A program made the position numbers and the translations under genes. From Myxococcaceae bacterium JPH2 (GTDB lineage Bacteria > Myxococcota > Myxococcia > Myxococcales > Myxococcaceae), in contig JAEMGR010000036.1 in NCBI GenBank assembly GCA_016458225.1, positions 62,001-126,000 of the forward strand: DNA of 64,000 bases. Reading direction: 5' to 3'. This document shows positions 1-8,891 of the stretch, piece after piece (position 1 is the first letter of the stretch; each line of letters begins with the position of its first letter). The notes beneath the pieces were generated by a model. That model saw only the letters and a list, made by a program, of their open reading frames with translations, was not told the origin of the DNA and searched no databases.

Positions 1-1
1 C

Positions 2-1927
2 GCGGGGCTCGCTTCCGTGGACCGCTTCCGCTCCGGCTATTACCAGTCACAGGACGGCAAGCGGCTGGTGCTGCTGGTGCGACCGCCTCAAGTCACCACC
101 GGCTATGCGTTCAACCACACGATGCTGGAGGAGGTGCGGCGGCAGGTGCAGGCGCTGCATCCCGAGCACTTCGACCCTTCGATGCGCGTGGGCTACGACG
201 GCGAGGTCGCGACCATGATGGAGGAGCAGGCCGCGCTCCAGTCGGACCTGCTGACGTCGGGCGTGGTGGTGCTCGCGGGCGTCACGGGCGTGCTGTGGCT
301 CTACTTCCGTCGCTGGCGGGCGCTCGCGGCCATCATCGGCTCGCTCATGGTGGGGTGCTCCGTCACCTTCGGGTTGGCGGACGTGCTCATTGGCCACCTC
401 AACGCGAACACCGCGTTCCTGGGCTCCATCGTGGTGGGCAACGGCATCAACGCCGCCATCATCTACCTGGGCCGCTACCTGGAAGAACGGCACGCGGCGG
501 TGCCCGTCCCCGAGGCCATTCGCATCGCCTGGGCGGGCACGGTGGCGCCCACCTTCGTGGCCTCCTTCGCGGCGGGGCTGGCGTACCTGTCGCTGGCGGT
601 GACGCGCTTTCGCGGCTTCAACCAGTTCGGCGTCATGGGCGGCATGGGCATGGCGCTGTGCTGGTTGTCCGCCTACCTGGTCCTCCCTCCGCTGTTGTAC
701 GTGCTCGAGTCGCCGCGGCCCATGGAGCTTGCCCACGTGGTGGGGGCTCGGCCGCTCACGTCCCGGCTCGCGCGCTGGGTGGTGTCCCGGCGCGGGCTCA
801 TCCAGGTCGTGTCGCTGGTGCTGCTCGCCACGAGCGTGGCGGCCGTCACGTCCTATCAAGGCCCGCTGGTGGAGGCGGACTTCAACAAGCTGCGCGCGCG
901 CGACAGCCAGAAGCACGGCTCCATCTACTGGGGCCATCGCGTGGACGAGGTGTTCCAGTCGTACCTCACGCCGGTGGTCATCGTGGGCGACAGCGCGGAG
1001 GATCTCCAGCGCGTGGTCGACCTGCTCAACGCACGCCAGCGCGCGCTGGGAGACCAGGCGATCCTCGGCGAGGTGCGGACCGCGCGCACGCTGGTGCCCA
1101 TGGACGCCGAAGCCAAGCTCCCGCTGATGCATGAGTTGCGCGCGTTGTTGCCGGACTCGCGGCTGTCCATGCTGCCTCCGGCGCTCCGACACGAGGCTCG
1201 GATGTACCGCCCTCCCGCGAATGCGCGCCCCCCGCGATGGGACGAGGTGCCGCTCACCCTCCGTGAGCCGCTCACCGAGCGCGACGGCACCGTGGGGCGC
1301 GTCGCGTTCGCCTACCCCAAGCGGGTGGGCTCCATCGACGCGCGCTACGGCTTGCAGCTCACCGACACCATCCGCGCCGCCATCCACGATGCCGGGGGCC
1401 GGGCGTTGTCCATGGGAAGGCCCCTGCTCATCGCGGACATCACCCATGCCATCCTGCGAGATGGCCCGCGCGCCACGCTGCTGGCGCTGGCCGCGGTGTC
1501 CGCGCTGGTGTTCGGGGTGACGCGCCACGCGCGGTTGGCGCTGACGGTGCTGGCCGGCCTGCTCCTGGGCGTGGCGTGGTTGGTGGGGTTGGCCGCGCTG
1601 CTGCGGCTGCGGCTCAACTTCCTCAACTTCGTGGTGCTGCCCATCACCTTTGGCATCGGGGTGGACTACGCGGCCAACCTCATCCTGCGCTACCGCGAGG
1701 AGGGACCCGGCTCGCTGTCGCGGGTCATCGAGGGGACGGGCGGAGCGGTGGCGCTGTGCTCGTCCACCACCATCATCGGCTACGCGTCCCTCCTGATGTC
1801 GCGCAACCAGGCGCTCGCGAACTTCGGCCTGCTGGCGGCGATGGGCGAGGTGGCGTGCCTGTCCGCGGCGCTGCTGGCGCTGCCCGCGCTCCTCCTGCCC
1901 AAGCAGGCGTCGACCCCGGAGCCGTAG
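2..1927 (+). CDS. RND/MMPL-family exporter, 5' end outside window
   Basis: The frame is already open at base 2 and runs to TAG at 1927, so only about 640 C-terminal residues are present. Hydrophobic segments occur in two clusters. One covers residues about 75-235 of the visible part and the other about 485-635, with a roughly 230-residue soluble loop between them, which is the second half-porter layout of RND proteins. The final cluster has the small-residue motif FGIGVDYAAN, typical of the MMPL/SSD transmembrane segment 4 or 10 with its proton-relay Asp. The protein probably exports a lipid or other hydrophobic molecule from the inner membrane. The substrate cannot be read from the sequence. 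The GTG at 17 is not accepted as the start because homologous sequence continues upstream. Confidence 0.85.
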   Translation, partial: AGLASVDRFRSGYYQSQDGKRLVLLVRPPQVTTGYAFNHTMLEEVRRQVQALHPEHFDPSMRVGYDGEVATMMEEQAALQSDLLTSGVVVLAGVTGVLWLYFRRWRALAAIIGSLMVGCSVTFGLADVLIGHLNANTAFLGSIVVGNGINAAIIYLGRYLEERHAAVPVPEAIRIAWAGTVAPTFVASFAAGLAYLSLAVTRFRGFNQFGVMGGMGMALCWLSAYLVLPPLLYVLESPRPMELAHVVGARPLTSRLARWVVSRRGLIQVVSLVLLATSVAAVTSYQGPLVEADFNKLRARDSQKHGSIYWGHRVDEVFQSYLTPVVIVGDSAEDLQRVVDLLNARQRALGDQAILGEVRTARTLVPMDAEAKLPLMHELRALLPDSRLSMLPPALRHEARMYRPPANARPPRWDEVPLTLREPLTERDGTVGRVAFAYPKRVGSIDARYGLQLTDTIRAAIHDAGGRALSMGRPLLIADITHAILRDGPRATLLALAAVSALVFGVTRHARLALTVLAGLLLGVAWLVGLAALLRLRLNFLNFVVLPITFGIGVDYAANLILRYREEGPGSLSRVIEGTGGAVALCSSTTIIGYASLLMSRNQALANFGLLAAMGEVACLSAALLALPALLLPKQASTPEP

Positions 1928-2046
1928 GGCGGGAACCGTCGCACGACGAACGGCGCGTGGGACCGCGGGGCAGTGGTGTGGCGCTGCCTGCCAGCCCAGG
2001 TTGCCGCACGCCCCGGGGAGGGGTTGGCGGAGGGAAAGGGCGGGGC

Positions 2047-3336
2047 ATGGACACCCTAGACGAACAGCAGGCCCAGGAGCCGGTGACGCAAGCCACCCCG
2101 TCCGGTTCCGTCCCCGCGGTGGAGCCCCCCGTTCCGCGCGAGGTGCCGCTGGCGCCTCCGTCCAACGAGGTGCGGCCGTCCCACAGTCGCTCCGAGTTCT
2201 TCGACACGACGCCCGGCGCGCGCACCGTCCCCGCGAGCCTGTCGGTGACGGAGGCGCGCACGTACTCGGCCTTCGCGGGCCTGCGCGCGGAGTGGACGGC
2301 GCTGCTGACGCGCACGGATGATCAGCTCTTCTACCGGCACGAGTTCATCGACGCGTGGTTGACCCACTTCGCCTCGGACGCGCGCTTCCGCGTGCTGACG
2401 GCGCGCGACTCCGGGGGCCGGCTGCGCGCGGTGCTTCCGCTGTTGGAGCGGCGCACGTGGTGCGCGGGCGCTCCGGTGCGTCAGCTCATCAGCCCCACCA
2501 ACGCGCACTCCTGCCGCTTCGACATGTTGGCGGAGGACGCGCCGGCGGCGGGCGCCGCCTTCTTGCGGCACCTGGAGTCGGACCCGGAATGGGACCTGCT
2601 GCAGCTCCAGGACGTGCCCCACGGAGGACGCGCGTGGAGCCTGTACCGGGCGGCCGAGGAGCGGGGCCTGCCGGTGGGGACGTGGAAGTCCATGGACTCG
2701 CCCTACCTGTTGCTGCCCGCGTCGCTGCCGGAGCTGCACGCGCGCTGGAGCAAGAACCTGCGCTCGGGGCTGCGGCGCCGTCGCAAGCGATTGGACGAAC
2801 TGGGGCCGGTCACGGTGGAGCGGGTGTGCGGCGGTGAGCAGCTCGACGCGCGCTTGTCCGAGGGCTTCGCCATCGAGCGCGGCGGCTGGAAGGGCGAGCG
2901 CGGTACGGCCATCTCGCAGGACCCGGCGACGCTGGGGTTCTACACGCGGCTGGCGCGCGACGCGGCGGACTCGGGCCACCTGTCGCTCTACATGCTGCGC
3001 TCGGCGGGGCGGGCCATCGCCTTCGACTTCGCGTTCGCCTACCAGGGGCGCTACCTCACCCTGAAGCCCGCCTACGACGAGGCATTTCAGCAGTACAGCC
3101 CGGGCCAGCTGCTCACCGCGGCGGCGCTGGAGGACGGCGTGTCGTCCGGGCTCACCGAGTGCGACCTGCTGGGCGAGAACATGCCGTGCAAAGCGGTGTG
3201 GGCGGATCGCCTGCGGCCTCACAGTTGGCTCTTTGTCTTTCGCGACACGCGCTTCGGCCGCGCGCTGTGCTCGGCCAAGTTTCGCTGGTTGCCTGCTGCC
3301 CGACGGATGGTGACTCGATGGGTCCCGACGCGCTGA
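2047..3336 (+). CDS. GNAT-fold acyltransferase, FemAB/CelD-like (BioF2-like domain)
   Basis: 429 residues from ATG 2047, preceded by the purine-rich GGGAAAGGGCGGGGC. The first 75 residues are Pro-rich and probably disordered. Residues about 80-420 look like the acetyltransferase_6 (BioF2-like/CelD) fold, with FYRHEFIDAWLTHF early on, a basic stretch around RSGLRRRRKRL, and a late segment AFDFAFAYQGRYLTLKPAYD resembling the acyl-CoA or aminoacyl-binding core of FemAB-like GNATs. Such proteins acylate cell-surface or polysaccharide substrates. It opens a forward run of surface-polysaccharide genes and overlaps the next gene by 19 bases, so the two are probably translated together. The substrate is unknown. 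Confidence 0.8.
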   Translation: MDTLDEQQAQEPVTQATPSGSVPAVEPPVPREVPLAPPSNEVRPSHSRSEFFDTTPGARTVPASLSVTEARTYSAFAGLRAEWTALLTRTDDQLFYRHEFIDAWLTHFASDARFRVLTARDSGGRLRAVLPLLERRTWCAGAPVRQLISPTNAHSCRFDMLAEDAPAAGAAFLRHLESDPEWDLLQLQDVPHGGRAWSLYRAAEERGLPVGTWKSMDSPYLLLPASLPELHARWSKNLRSGLRRRRKRLDELGPVTVERVCGGEQLDARLSEGFAIERGGWKGERGTAISQDPATLGFYTRLARDAADSGHLSLYMLRSAGRAIAFDFAFAYQGRYLTLKPAYDEAFQQYSPGQLLTAAALEDGVSSGLTECDLLGENMPCKAVWADRLRPHSWLFVFRDTRFGRALCSAKFRWLPAARRMVTRWVPTR

Positions 3337-3830
3337 CCTTTCACCGCACCGCGCGCTGGCTTCATGCGCGCCGCGTGCCGGTAATCCCTCAACTGCTTGG
3401 CATGCTCACGCATGTGCTGTTTCGCGCCCAGCTCCCGCCGGACGCGGACCTGGGCGAGCACTGTGCATTGGGCTACGGCGGCCTGGGCGTGGTGGTGGCC
3501 CCTGGCGTGCGCGTGGGGCCCTACGGCTTCCTGTCGCACCAGGTGACGCTCTGTGAGCGGCCTGGCGCCCAGGGGGTGCCGCAGCTGGGCGCCTACGTCT
3601 ACGTGGGCGCGGGCGCGCAGATTCGCGGGCCGGTGCGGGTGGCGGACTTCGCCGTCATCGGCGCCAACGCCGTGGTGGAGACGGATGTGGCGCGCGGGGC
3701 CATCGTCACCGGCATCCCCGCGCGAGAGGTGCGGCGCGAGCCCGACCCGCCCGCCGCCTACAAGCGGGATACCGGGCAGTGCGTGGACCCCGCGGTCCTG
3801 GTGCCCGCGCCGCGCTCGCGTCGCGGTTGA
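3318..3830 (+). CDS. Serine-acetyltransferase-like hexapeptide acetyltransferase
   Basis: 170 residues. ATG 3318 lies inside the end of the preceding gene. The N-terminus is a short helical region followed by left-handed beta-helix hexapeptide repeats (LGYGGLGVVVAPGVRVG, then VYVGAGAQIRGPVRVADFAVIGANAVVETDV) and the terminal GIPAREV turn typical of the CysE/LbH family. It lacks the longer N-terminal domain of housekeeping CysE, so it is more likely a tailoring enzyme that O- or N-acetylates a sugar during polysaccharide assembly. The flanking acyltransferase and flippase support that role. A stem-loop terminator follows at 3905. Confidence 0.85.
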   Translation: MGPDALTFHRTARWLHARRVPVIPQLLGMLTHVLFRAQLPPDADLGEHCALGYGGLGVVVAPGVRVGPYGFLSHQVTLCERPGAQGVPQLGAYVYVGAGAQIRGPVRVADFAVIGANAVVETDVARGAIVTGIPAREVRREPDPPAAYKRDTGQCVDPAVLVPAPRSRRG

Positions 3831-3904
3831 GGGGTGGACGCGGCGCTGCCCGGCAGGGGCGCTGGCCACCTCGCGAGGGGCTCCCCACCCTCCGCGCGCC
3901 ACTG

Positions 3905-3939
3905 ACCGGACCTCCCAGGTCCGGTCCTTCCTTCTTCTT
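3905..3939 (+). terminator. Intrinsic terminator between acetyltransferase and flippase
   Basis: A perfect 9-bp inverted repeat, ACCGGACCT / AGGTCCGGT (3905-3913 and 3917-3925), has a 3-base CCC loop and is followed by a pyrimidine-rich, T-containing run (TTCCTTCTTCTT, 3928-3939). It sits only 10 bases before the GTG of the flippase, so it may attenuate rather than fully stop transcription into the downstream genes. Confidence 0.6.
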
Positions 3940-3948
3940 GGAGCGGAC

Positions 3949-5472
3949 GTGGACGCGTTGGCACAGCCGGTGCCCGAGAGGGCGCCGCGGCGCTCGCTGC
4001 TCGCCAGCGCGCGACCGCTCATCCTCGCGCGGCTGCTCACCGCGGGGCTCACCTTCTGCATCCCGCTGGCGCTCGCGCGCATCCTCGACCTGGGCGGCTA
4101 CGGCACCTACAAGCAGGCGCTGCTCATCGCCCAGACCCTCTACTACGTGCTGCCCTTCGGGGTGGCCCAGGGGCTCTACTTCTTCCTGCCGCGCACGGAG
4201 CGACCTCGCCCCTACCTGGGCCAGACGCTCCTCTACCTCGCCTGCGCCGGAGGCGTGGCGGCGCTCTTGCTCGCGCTCTTCCTGGCGCCGCTCGCCTCGG
4301 CGTTCTCCAACCCGGGCCTGCTCGCGCACCGCGTTCCCTTGAGCCTGTACGTGCTCGGCGTGCTCGGTGCGTTTCCGCTGGAGGCCTCCCTCACGGCGCG
4401 GGGGCGCACGGGCTCCGCGGCCATCGCGTATCTGGCCTCGGACGCGGTGCGCACGGCGGCCATGCTGGTGCCCATCGCGCTGGGGCTGGGGCTGGGGGGA
4501 CTGGTGTGGGGCCTGGCGGGGTTCGCGCTCGCGCGCATGGCGGTGGCCTGGGCGTTGTTCGTGGTGCTGGGCGGTGACGGGCCGCTCTTGGACGGCGCCG
4601 CGTTCCGCGCGCAGTTGCGCTACGCGCTGCCCTTCGGGCTGTCGGTGCTGCTGACGATGGTGGCGCAGTATGGCCACCAGTTCGCAGTGAGCGCGGCGGT
4701 GACGCCCGAGGCCTTCGCCTTCTACGCGGTGGCGTGCTTCCAGCTCCCGCTGGTGGACCTGCTCTACACGCCCGTGAGCGAGGTGCTCATGGTGCGGCTG
4801 GGCGAGCTGGAGCGCACCGGCCACGTGGACGAAGCGGCGGCGGCCTTCCGAGACACCGTGGCGCGGCTGGCCACCTGGTTCTTCCCGCTGGCGATGCTCC
4901 TGTTCGCGTGCGCGCCCGAGTTCATCACCGTGCTATTCGGCGCGCGCTTCCTGCCCGCGGTGCCGCTCTTCCGCCTCACGGTGCTGGGCACCGGCCTGTC
5001 CTGCCTGCCGGTGGACGCGGTGCTGCGCGGGCTCAACCACAACCCGGCGCTCCTGCGCGCCGCGCTGCTCAAGGCGCTGGTGGCGTTGGGCCTGCTCATC
5101 CCCGGGTTGTGGGCGCTGGGCGTGACGGGCGCGCTCGCGTCGGTGGCGCTCACCGAGGTGTTCGGCGCGTCGTGGCTCCTGTGGCAGGTGCGCCGCGCGC
5201 TGCGGGTCTCCGAGTGGGGCGCGCTCTTGCCCGGGGACGCGCTGCTGCGTCGCGCGGTGGCGAGCGTGGGCGCGGCGCTGCCCTGCCTGGGCGCGCACGT
5301 GGCGCTGGGGCCCCGCTTGGCCGCGCTGCCCTCGGGCTGGCTCTGGCGCGTGCTCCCGCTGGGCGCGGGCGGCCTGCTCTTCACGGCCGCGTATCTCGCG
5401 CTGCTCGGCCGGCTGGGCGTCACGGTGCGCGAGGTGTTGGGCGGGGCAAGTCCCGCGGGAGGTGGAACATGA
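3949..5472 (+). CDS. Polysaccharide flippase (Wzx/MATE-like membrane protein)
   Basis: 507 residues from GTG 3949, chosen because GGAG lies 4-9 bases upstream and the membrane domain begins soon afterwards. About 12-14 hydrophobic segments are spread along the whole length. The first pair, with ARILDLGGYGTYKQALLI, matches the start of polysaccharide-export (polysacc_synt) proteins. Wzx-type proteins move undecaprenyl-linked oligosaccharide across the inner membrane, and the neighbouring acyl- and glycosyltransferases fit that role. The stop codon overlaps the next start as ATGA, so the gene is translationally coupled to the GNAT protein. Confidence 0.87.
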   Translation: MDALAQPVPERAPRRSLLASARPLILARLLTAGLTFCIPLALARILDLGGYGTYKQALLIAQTLYYVLPFGVAQGLYFFLPRTERPRPYLGQTLLYLACAGGVAALLLALFLAPLASAFSNPGLLAHRVPLSLYVLGVLGAFPLEASLTARGRTGSAAIAYLASDAVRTAAMLVPIALGLGLGGLVWGLAGFALARMAVAWALFVVLGGDGPLLDGAAFRAQLRYALPFGLSVLLTMVAQYGHQFAVSAAVTPEAFAFYAVACFQLPLVDLLYTPVSEVLMVRLGELERTGHVDEAAAAFRDTVARLATWFFPLAMLLFACAPEFITVLFGARFLPAVPLFRLTVLGTGLSCLPVDAVLRGLNHNPALLRAALLKALVALGLLIPGLWALGVTGALASVALTEVFGASWLLWQVRRALRVSEWGALLPGDALLRRAVASVGAALPCLGAHVALGPRLAALPSGWLWRVLPLGAGGLLFTAAYLALLGRLGVTVREVLGGASPAGGGT

Positions 5473-6464
5473 CGATGCAGGGACAGACGCAAGCGCTCCA
5501 GGACGCGGTGACGGGTGAGACGGTGTGGCTGGAGGGCCTGGGCTATCCCATGGCGCCGCTCTCGCAGCTCGCGCGCGACGCGCAGGTGGAGCGGTGCGAG
5601 CCCACGGCGCTGCGCGCGGGAGACTTCGCGGTGGTGCAGCACGCCAACGGCACCCTCGCCGCGTACCTGGTGCTGGCCGCGGGCGTGAAGCCTCAGACGG
5701 CGCCCTTCTGGGGTGAGCCCGGAGAGGAGATTCCCAAGCTCCTGGGACGCGTGACGGCGCTGCGCGTGGGCGCGGGGCGCCGGGAGTTCAAGCTGGGGAC
5801 GTTGTCCCGGTTGGGCGCGCGAGCGGCGCGCGAGGCGCTGCGGTTGATGCGGCGCTCGGGGGCGCCTCGGCTGCTGGGCTCGGCGCGCGCGATGTGGGAG
5901 GGCCTGCCGCCGGTGCTCGCGATGAAGCGCCACCGCATGTTGCCGCTCACCGCGAGGCCCTTGGTGCCCTCGGACCGGGAGGCGCTGGCCGCGTTCGCGC
6001 GCGCCGAGGTGCCCGCGCGCGTGGAGCACCTGGACGCGCAGCTCCTGGGGCGCTGGCAGGAGGGCGGCATCGCGGTGGGCGCGTTCGATCGGCACGGGAA
6101 GCTGTGCGGGCTCATCTACCTGGACGAGTACCGGCGCGAGGGGTTGGACGTGGACGGCGTGTGGGTCCGCTCGCTGGTGGTCTCCAGTCGTGCGCGGCGG
6201 GTGGGGGTGGCGCGGGAGATGAGCCTGGTGGCCGAGGCGCGGGCGCGGGAGATGGGCATCACGCTCTTGTGCGCGGACCTCCGGCCGGACAACACCCCCG
6301 TGCTCAAGCTGCTGGCCTACTGGGGGTTCCGTCCGGCGTCGGCCGCGGACGCGGACGCGTTCAACGCCACCTGCAAGCGCGCGGGCCTGGAGGAAGGCTG
6401 GGCGGTGTGGCACTACGACGTGCCGGCCACCCCGCGCGCGCGGACCCGGGGCTCTCGCCGATGA
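5469..6464 (+). CDS. GNAT acetyltransferase with N-terminal signal-peptidase-like domain
   Basis: 331 residues. ATG 5469 overlaps the flippase stop. Residues about 15-110 read like an S24/S26 peptidase fold (WLEGLGYPMAPL, then LRAGDFAVVQ and LGRVTALR), but the position of the catalytic Ser before Met-Ala-Pro is Tyr-Pro and no Lys general base is evident, so the domain is probably non-catalytic. Residues about 150-310 are a GNAT domain ending in the acyl-CoA region (VGVAREMSLVAEARAREMG) and an N-P/W-G-F motif (LKLLAYWGFRPA). The gene overlaps the next start by ATGA. It may acylate a glycan precursor; this is inference from context. Confidence 0.75.
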   Translation: MTMQGQTQALQDAVTGETVWLEGLGYPMAPLSQLARDAQVERCEPTALRAGDFAVVQHANGTLAAYLVLAAGVKPQTAPFWGEPGEEIPKLLGRVTALRVGAGRREFKLGTLSRLGARAAREALRLMRRSGAPRLLGSARAMWEGLPPVLAMKRHRMLPLTARPLVPSDREALAAFARAEVPARVEHLDAQLLGRWQEGGIAVGAFDRHGKLCGLIYLDEYRREGLDVDGVWVRSLVVSSRARRVGVAREMSLVAEARAREMGITLLCADLRPDNTPVLKLLAYWGFRPASAADADAFNATCKRAGLEEGWAVWHYDVPATPRARTRGSRR

Positions 6465-7624
6465 GCGCCTCCGGAAGCCCTCCCACCGAGCGGCTCGCGG
6501 GCCTGGACGCGCTGCGGGGCGCGCTGTCGCTGTGCGTCGTCTACGTGCACGCGGTGGTGCCCTTCACGCTGGGCGCCACGGGCTTCTATTACGCCGAGGC
6601 GGTGAAGCACCCGCTCGCGGACCTCACCTTCGACGTCGTGCACTACTGCTCGATGGAGGTGTTCTTCTTCATCTCCGGCTTCATCGCCGCGAGGCAGCTC
6701 GCGCGCGGCGGGGTGCCGGGGTTGGTGCGTCAGCGCCTGCGCCGCATCGGCGTGCCGCTGCTCATCGCGGGCGCGCTCCTGGTGCCCATCGACCAGGGCT
6801 TGTTGGCGCTGGGCGAGGCGCTGGGCTTCCCGCGCGCCCAGGAGTTCCCCACGGGCGTGAGGCCCCTGCACCTGTGGTTCCTCTACTACCTCGTGATGCT
6901 CACGGCGGGGACGGTGGCCGCGGCATGGATGGCTCGCCAGCTGCCGTCGCGGCTGCTCGCCCGAGTGGAGCGGATGGGGCTCACGCTCCTCACGCGGCCT
7001 GGGGGCGTGCTCGTGCTGGGGCTGCCGGCCCTGGCGGTGCGGGTGGTGGGCCCTCGCGCGCAATACTTCGACTATCGCCCCTCGGTGGGCTGGCTCCTGT
7101 ACTTCGGCCTCTTCTTCACGTGCGGCGTGGTGCTCGCGCGTCGCCCCGAGGGCTTCTCCGCGTGGCGCTCGGGCTGGCGCGGTTACCTGATGGCCGCGGC
7201 GGGCATCTATGCGCTGTGGCACCTGGCGCTGCCCGCGGCGGACCTGTCCTACCGCGCGGCGCGAGCCGTGGAGTCCGGGCTGATGTGTGGCTACGGCGGG
7301 TGCATGGTGCGCGGGCTGGTGGGGCTGTGCCTCGCCCGGCTCGCGTCGCCTCCCGCGTGGCTGCGCGCGGTGACGCTCGCGTCCTATTGGACCTATCTGG
7401 TGCACTGGCCCGTGGTGTGCGCGACGCAGGTGGTGCTCGCGTGGGCCCATGCGCCCGCGCTCGCTCGGCTCAGCCTGGCCGCCGTGCTGGGCGTGATGGT
7501 GCCGGTGCTCACCTATCACCGCTTCATTCACCGCGGCCGACTCGGCCCGTGGCTCGCCGGCGGGCGAGAGCCCCCTCCCGCCTCGTTGCTCCCCCGCGCC
7601 GCAGGCCTCGCCCGCGGCGGGTGA
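6461..7624 (+). CDS. Integral-membrane acyltransferase (acyltransferase_3 family)
   Basis: 387 residues from ATG 6461, overlapping the preceding stop. About ten transmembrane segments are present. The N-terminus has RLAGLDALRGALSLCVVYVHA, matching the family signature (R..xxDxLRgxa...V...H), and EVFFFISGFIA gives the F-F-x-S-G-F motif of OafA/acyltransferase-3 proteins. These enzymes transfer acetyl or other acyl groups to surface carbohydrates across the inner membrane. With the two upstream acyltransferases this makes at least three candidate acylation enzymes in one locus. Confidence 0.85.
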   Translation: MSASGSPPTERLAGLDALRGALSLCVVYVHAVVPFTLGATGFYYAEAVKHPLADLTFDVVHYCSMEVFFFISGFIAARQLARGGVPGLVRQRLRRIGVPLLIAGALLVPIDQGLLALGEALGFPRAQEFPTGVRPLHLWFLYYLVMLTAGTVAAAWMARQLPSRLLARVERMGLTLLTRPGGVLVLGLPALAVRVVGPRAQYFDYRPSVGWLLYFGLFFTCGVVLARRPEGFSAWRSGWRGYLMAAAGIYALWHLALPAADLSYRAARAVESGLMCGYGGCMVRGLVGLCLARLASPPAWLRAVTLASYWTYLVHWPVVCATQVVLAWAHAPALARLSLAAVLGVMVPVLTYHRFIHRGRLGPWLAGGREPPPASLLPRAAGLARGG

Positions 7625-7659
7625 GCCACGTCCATCCCTCACCCCTACTGGAGCCCCCC

Positions 7660-8847
7660 GTGCGTCACCCCGCATCCATGCCCGACCCCCGCCCCATCCG
7701 GCTCGTGCAGTTCACCAAGTCCTTCTGGCTCGGCGGCACCGAGGTCCAGGTGGTGGAGCTGCTGCGAGGGCTGCCCCGCCATTACCCCGTGCAGGTGGCG
7801 GTGTTGGAGAAGGATGGTCCGCTGCTGGATGGCGTGCGCGCGCTGGGCATCGAGCCCGTGGCCTTCCCGCTGGGCTCGAGCGCGCGCCATCCCATCACCC
7901 TCCGCCGGGTGATGGCCGCCGCGAGCTGGCTGCGCCGGCTCAAGGTGGAGTTGGTGCACGCGCAGGACCTCTACTCGGCGCTCATCGCGGTGCCCGCCGC
8001 GCGGCTGGCGGGGTGCAAGGTGGTGGTGAGCCGGTTGGACCTGGGGCACTGGCACACGTCGCTCCAGGCGCGCGTGCTGCGCTTCCTCACGGCCCGGGCG
8101 CACCACGTGGTGGCCAACGCCGAGGCCATCCGCGCCCAGCTGCTCTCCAAGGAAGCGCTGCCGCCAGAGCGGGTGAGCGTCATCCGCAACGGCCTGGACG
8201 TGGCGGCCTTCGACGCGCGCGTGCGCGAGGGGTTGTTCCTGGACGTTCCGGACATCGGGGATGCGCCGCTGGTGGTGCACGTGGCGAACATGAGCCATCC
8301 GGTGAAGCGCCAGGAGGACCTCATCGCGGCGGTGGCTCGGGCGCGGCGGCGCGTGCCCACCCTTCAGGCCTTCCTGGTGGGAGACGGCGTGCGGAGGCCG
8401 GAGCTGGAGTCGCTCGCCTCGTCGCTGGGCGTGACGGACGCGGTGCACTTCCTGAGCTGGCGGGCGGATGTGCCGGCCCTCTACGCGCGCGCCACCGTGG
8501 GCGTGAACTGCTCGGTGGCGGAGGGCTTGTCCAACGCGGTGATGGAGGGCATGGCCGCGGGGCTCCCCATGGTGGTGACCGACGTGGGCGGCAATCCCGA
8601 GCTGGTCGCGGACCGACGCCGGGGGCGCGTGGTCCCCGCGCGCGCGCCGGATGCGTTGGCCGCGGCGTTGGTGGAGTTGGTGGGGGCGCCGGACATCGCG
8701 CGGTCGATGGGGCGCGCGGCGCGCTCCTTCGTGGTGTCCGAGCTGGGCCTGGGGCGCATGGTGGCGGAGCATGACGCGCTCTACCGTCGACTCGTGCACG
8801 GGCCGCTCACCCCCGCGCGCGATGCCGTACCCGTGCCGCATCCCTAG
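7660..8847 (+). CDS. Glycosyltransferase family 4-like
   Basis: 395 residues from GTG 7660, chosen for the GGAG six bases upstream. An internal ATG at 7678 is the alternative. The N-terminal GT4 Rossmann domain begins RLVQFTKSFWLGGTEVQVVELL, and the C-terminal half carries VSVIRNGLD, the VGDG turn and the nucleotide-sugar site SVAEGLSNAVMEGMAAGLPMV with the E-x7-E pattern. It should add a sugar to a lipid-linked or surface glycan on the cytoplasmic face. It is the last gene of the polysaccharide run and is followed by a stem-loop. Confidence 0.88.
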   Translation: MRHPASMPDPRPIRLVQFTKSFWLGGTEVQVVELLRGLPRHYPVQVAVLEKDGPLLDGVRALGIEPVAFPLGSSARHPITLRRVMAAASWLRRLKVELVHAQDLYSALIAVPAARLAGCKVVVSRLDLGHWHTSLQARVLRFLTARAHHVVANAEAIRAQLLSKEALPPERVSVIRNGLDVAAFDARVREGLFLDVPDIGDAPLVVHVANMSHPVKRQEDLIAAVARARRRVPTLQAFLVGDGVRRPELESLASSLGVTDAVHFLSWRADVPALYARATVGVNCSVAEGLSNAVMEGMAAGLPMVVTDVGGNPELVADRRRGRVVPARAPDALAAALVELVGAPDIARSMGRAARSFVVSELGLGRMVAEHDALYRRLVHGPLTPARDAVPVPHP

Positions 8848-8857
8848 CCTCTGCGAG

Positions 8858-8876
8858 CGCTCGGCGCACCCGAGCG
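8858..8876 (+). terminator. Stem-loop after the glycosyltransferase
   Basis: A 7-bp perfect inverted repeat, CGCTCGG / CCGAGCG, with a 5-base loop lies 11 bases past the stop of the glycosyltransferase. There is no T run, so it is a weak or factor-assisted terminator candidate closing the polysaccharide operon. Confidence 0.35.
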
Positions 8877-8891
8877 GTAGAGGAGGGCGGC

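Noticed and set aside
17-19. GTG 17 as true start of the first gene
   Set aside because: The frame is open to the window edge and the protein lacks the first half expected for RND exporters.
47-1528. Long reverse-strand open frame (493 codons) opposite the first exporter, and similar long antisense frames opposite many genes
   Set aside because: High GC with strong third-position bias leaves antisense frames open. The products are His/Arg/Gln-rich with no domain, signal or ribosome site, and the opposite strand encodes a recognisable protein.
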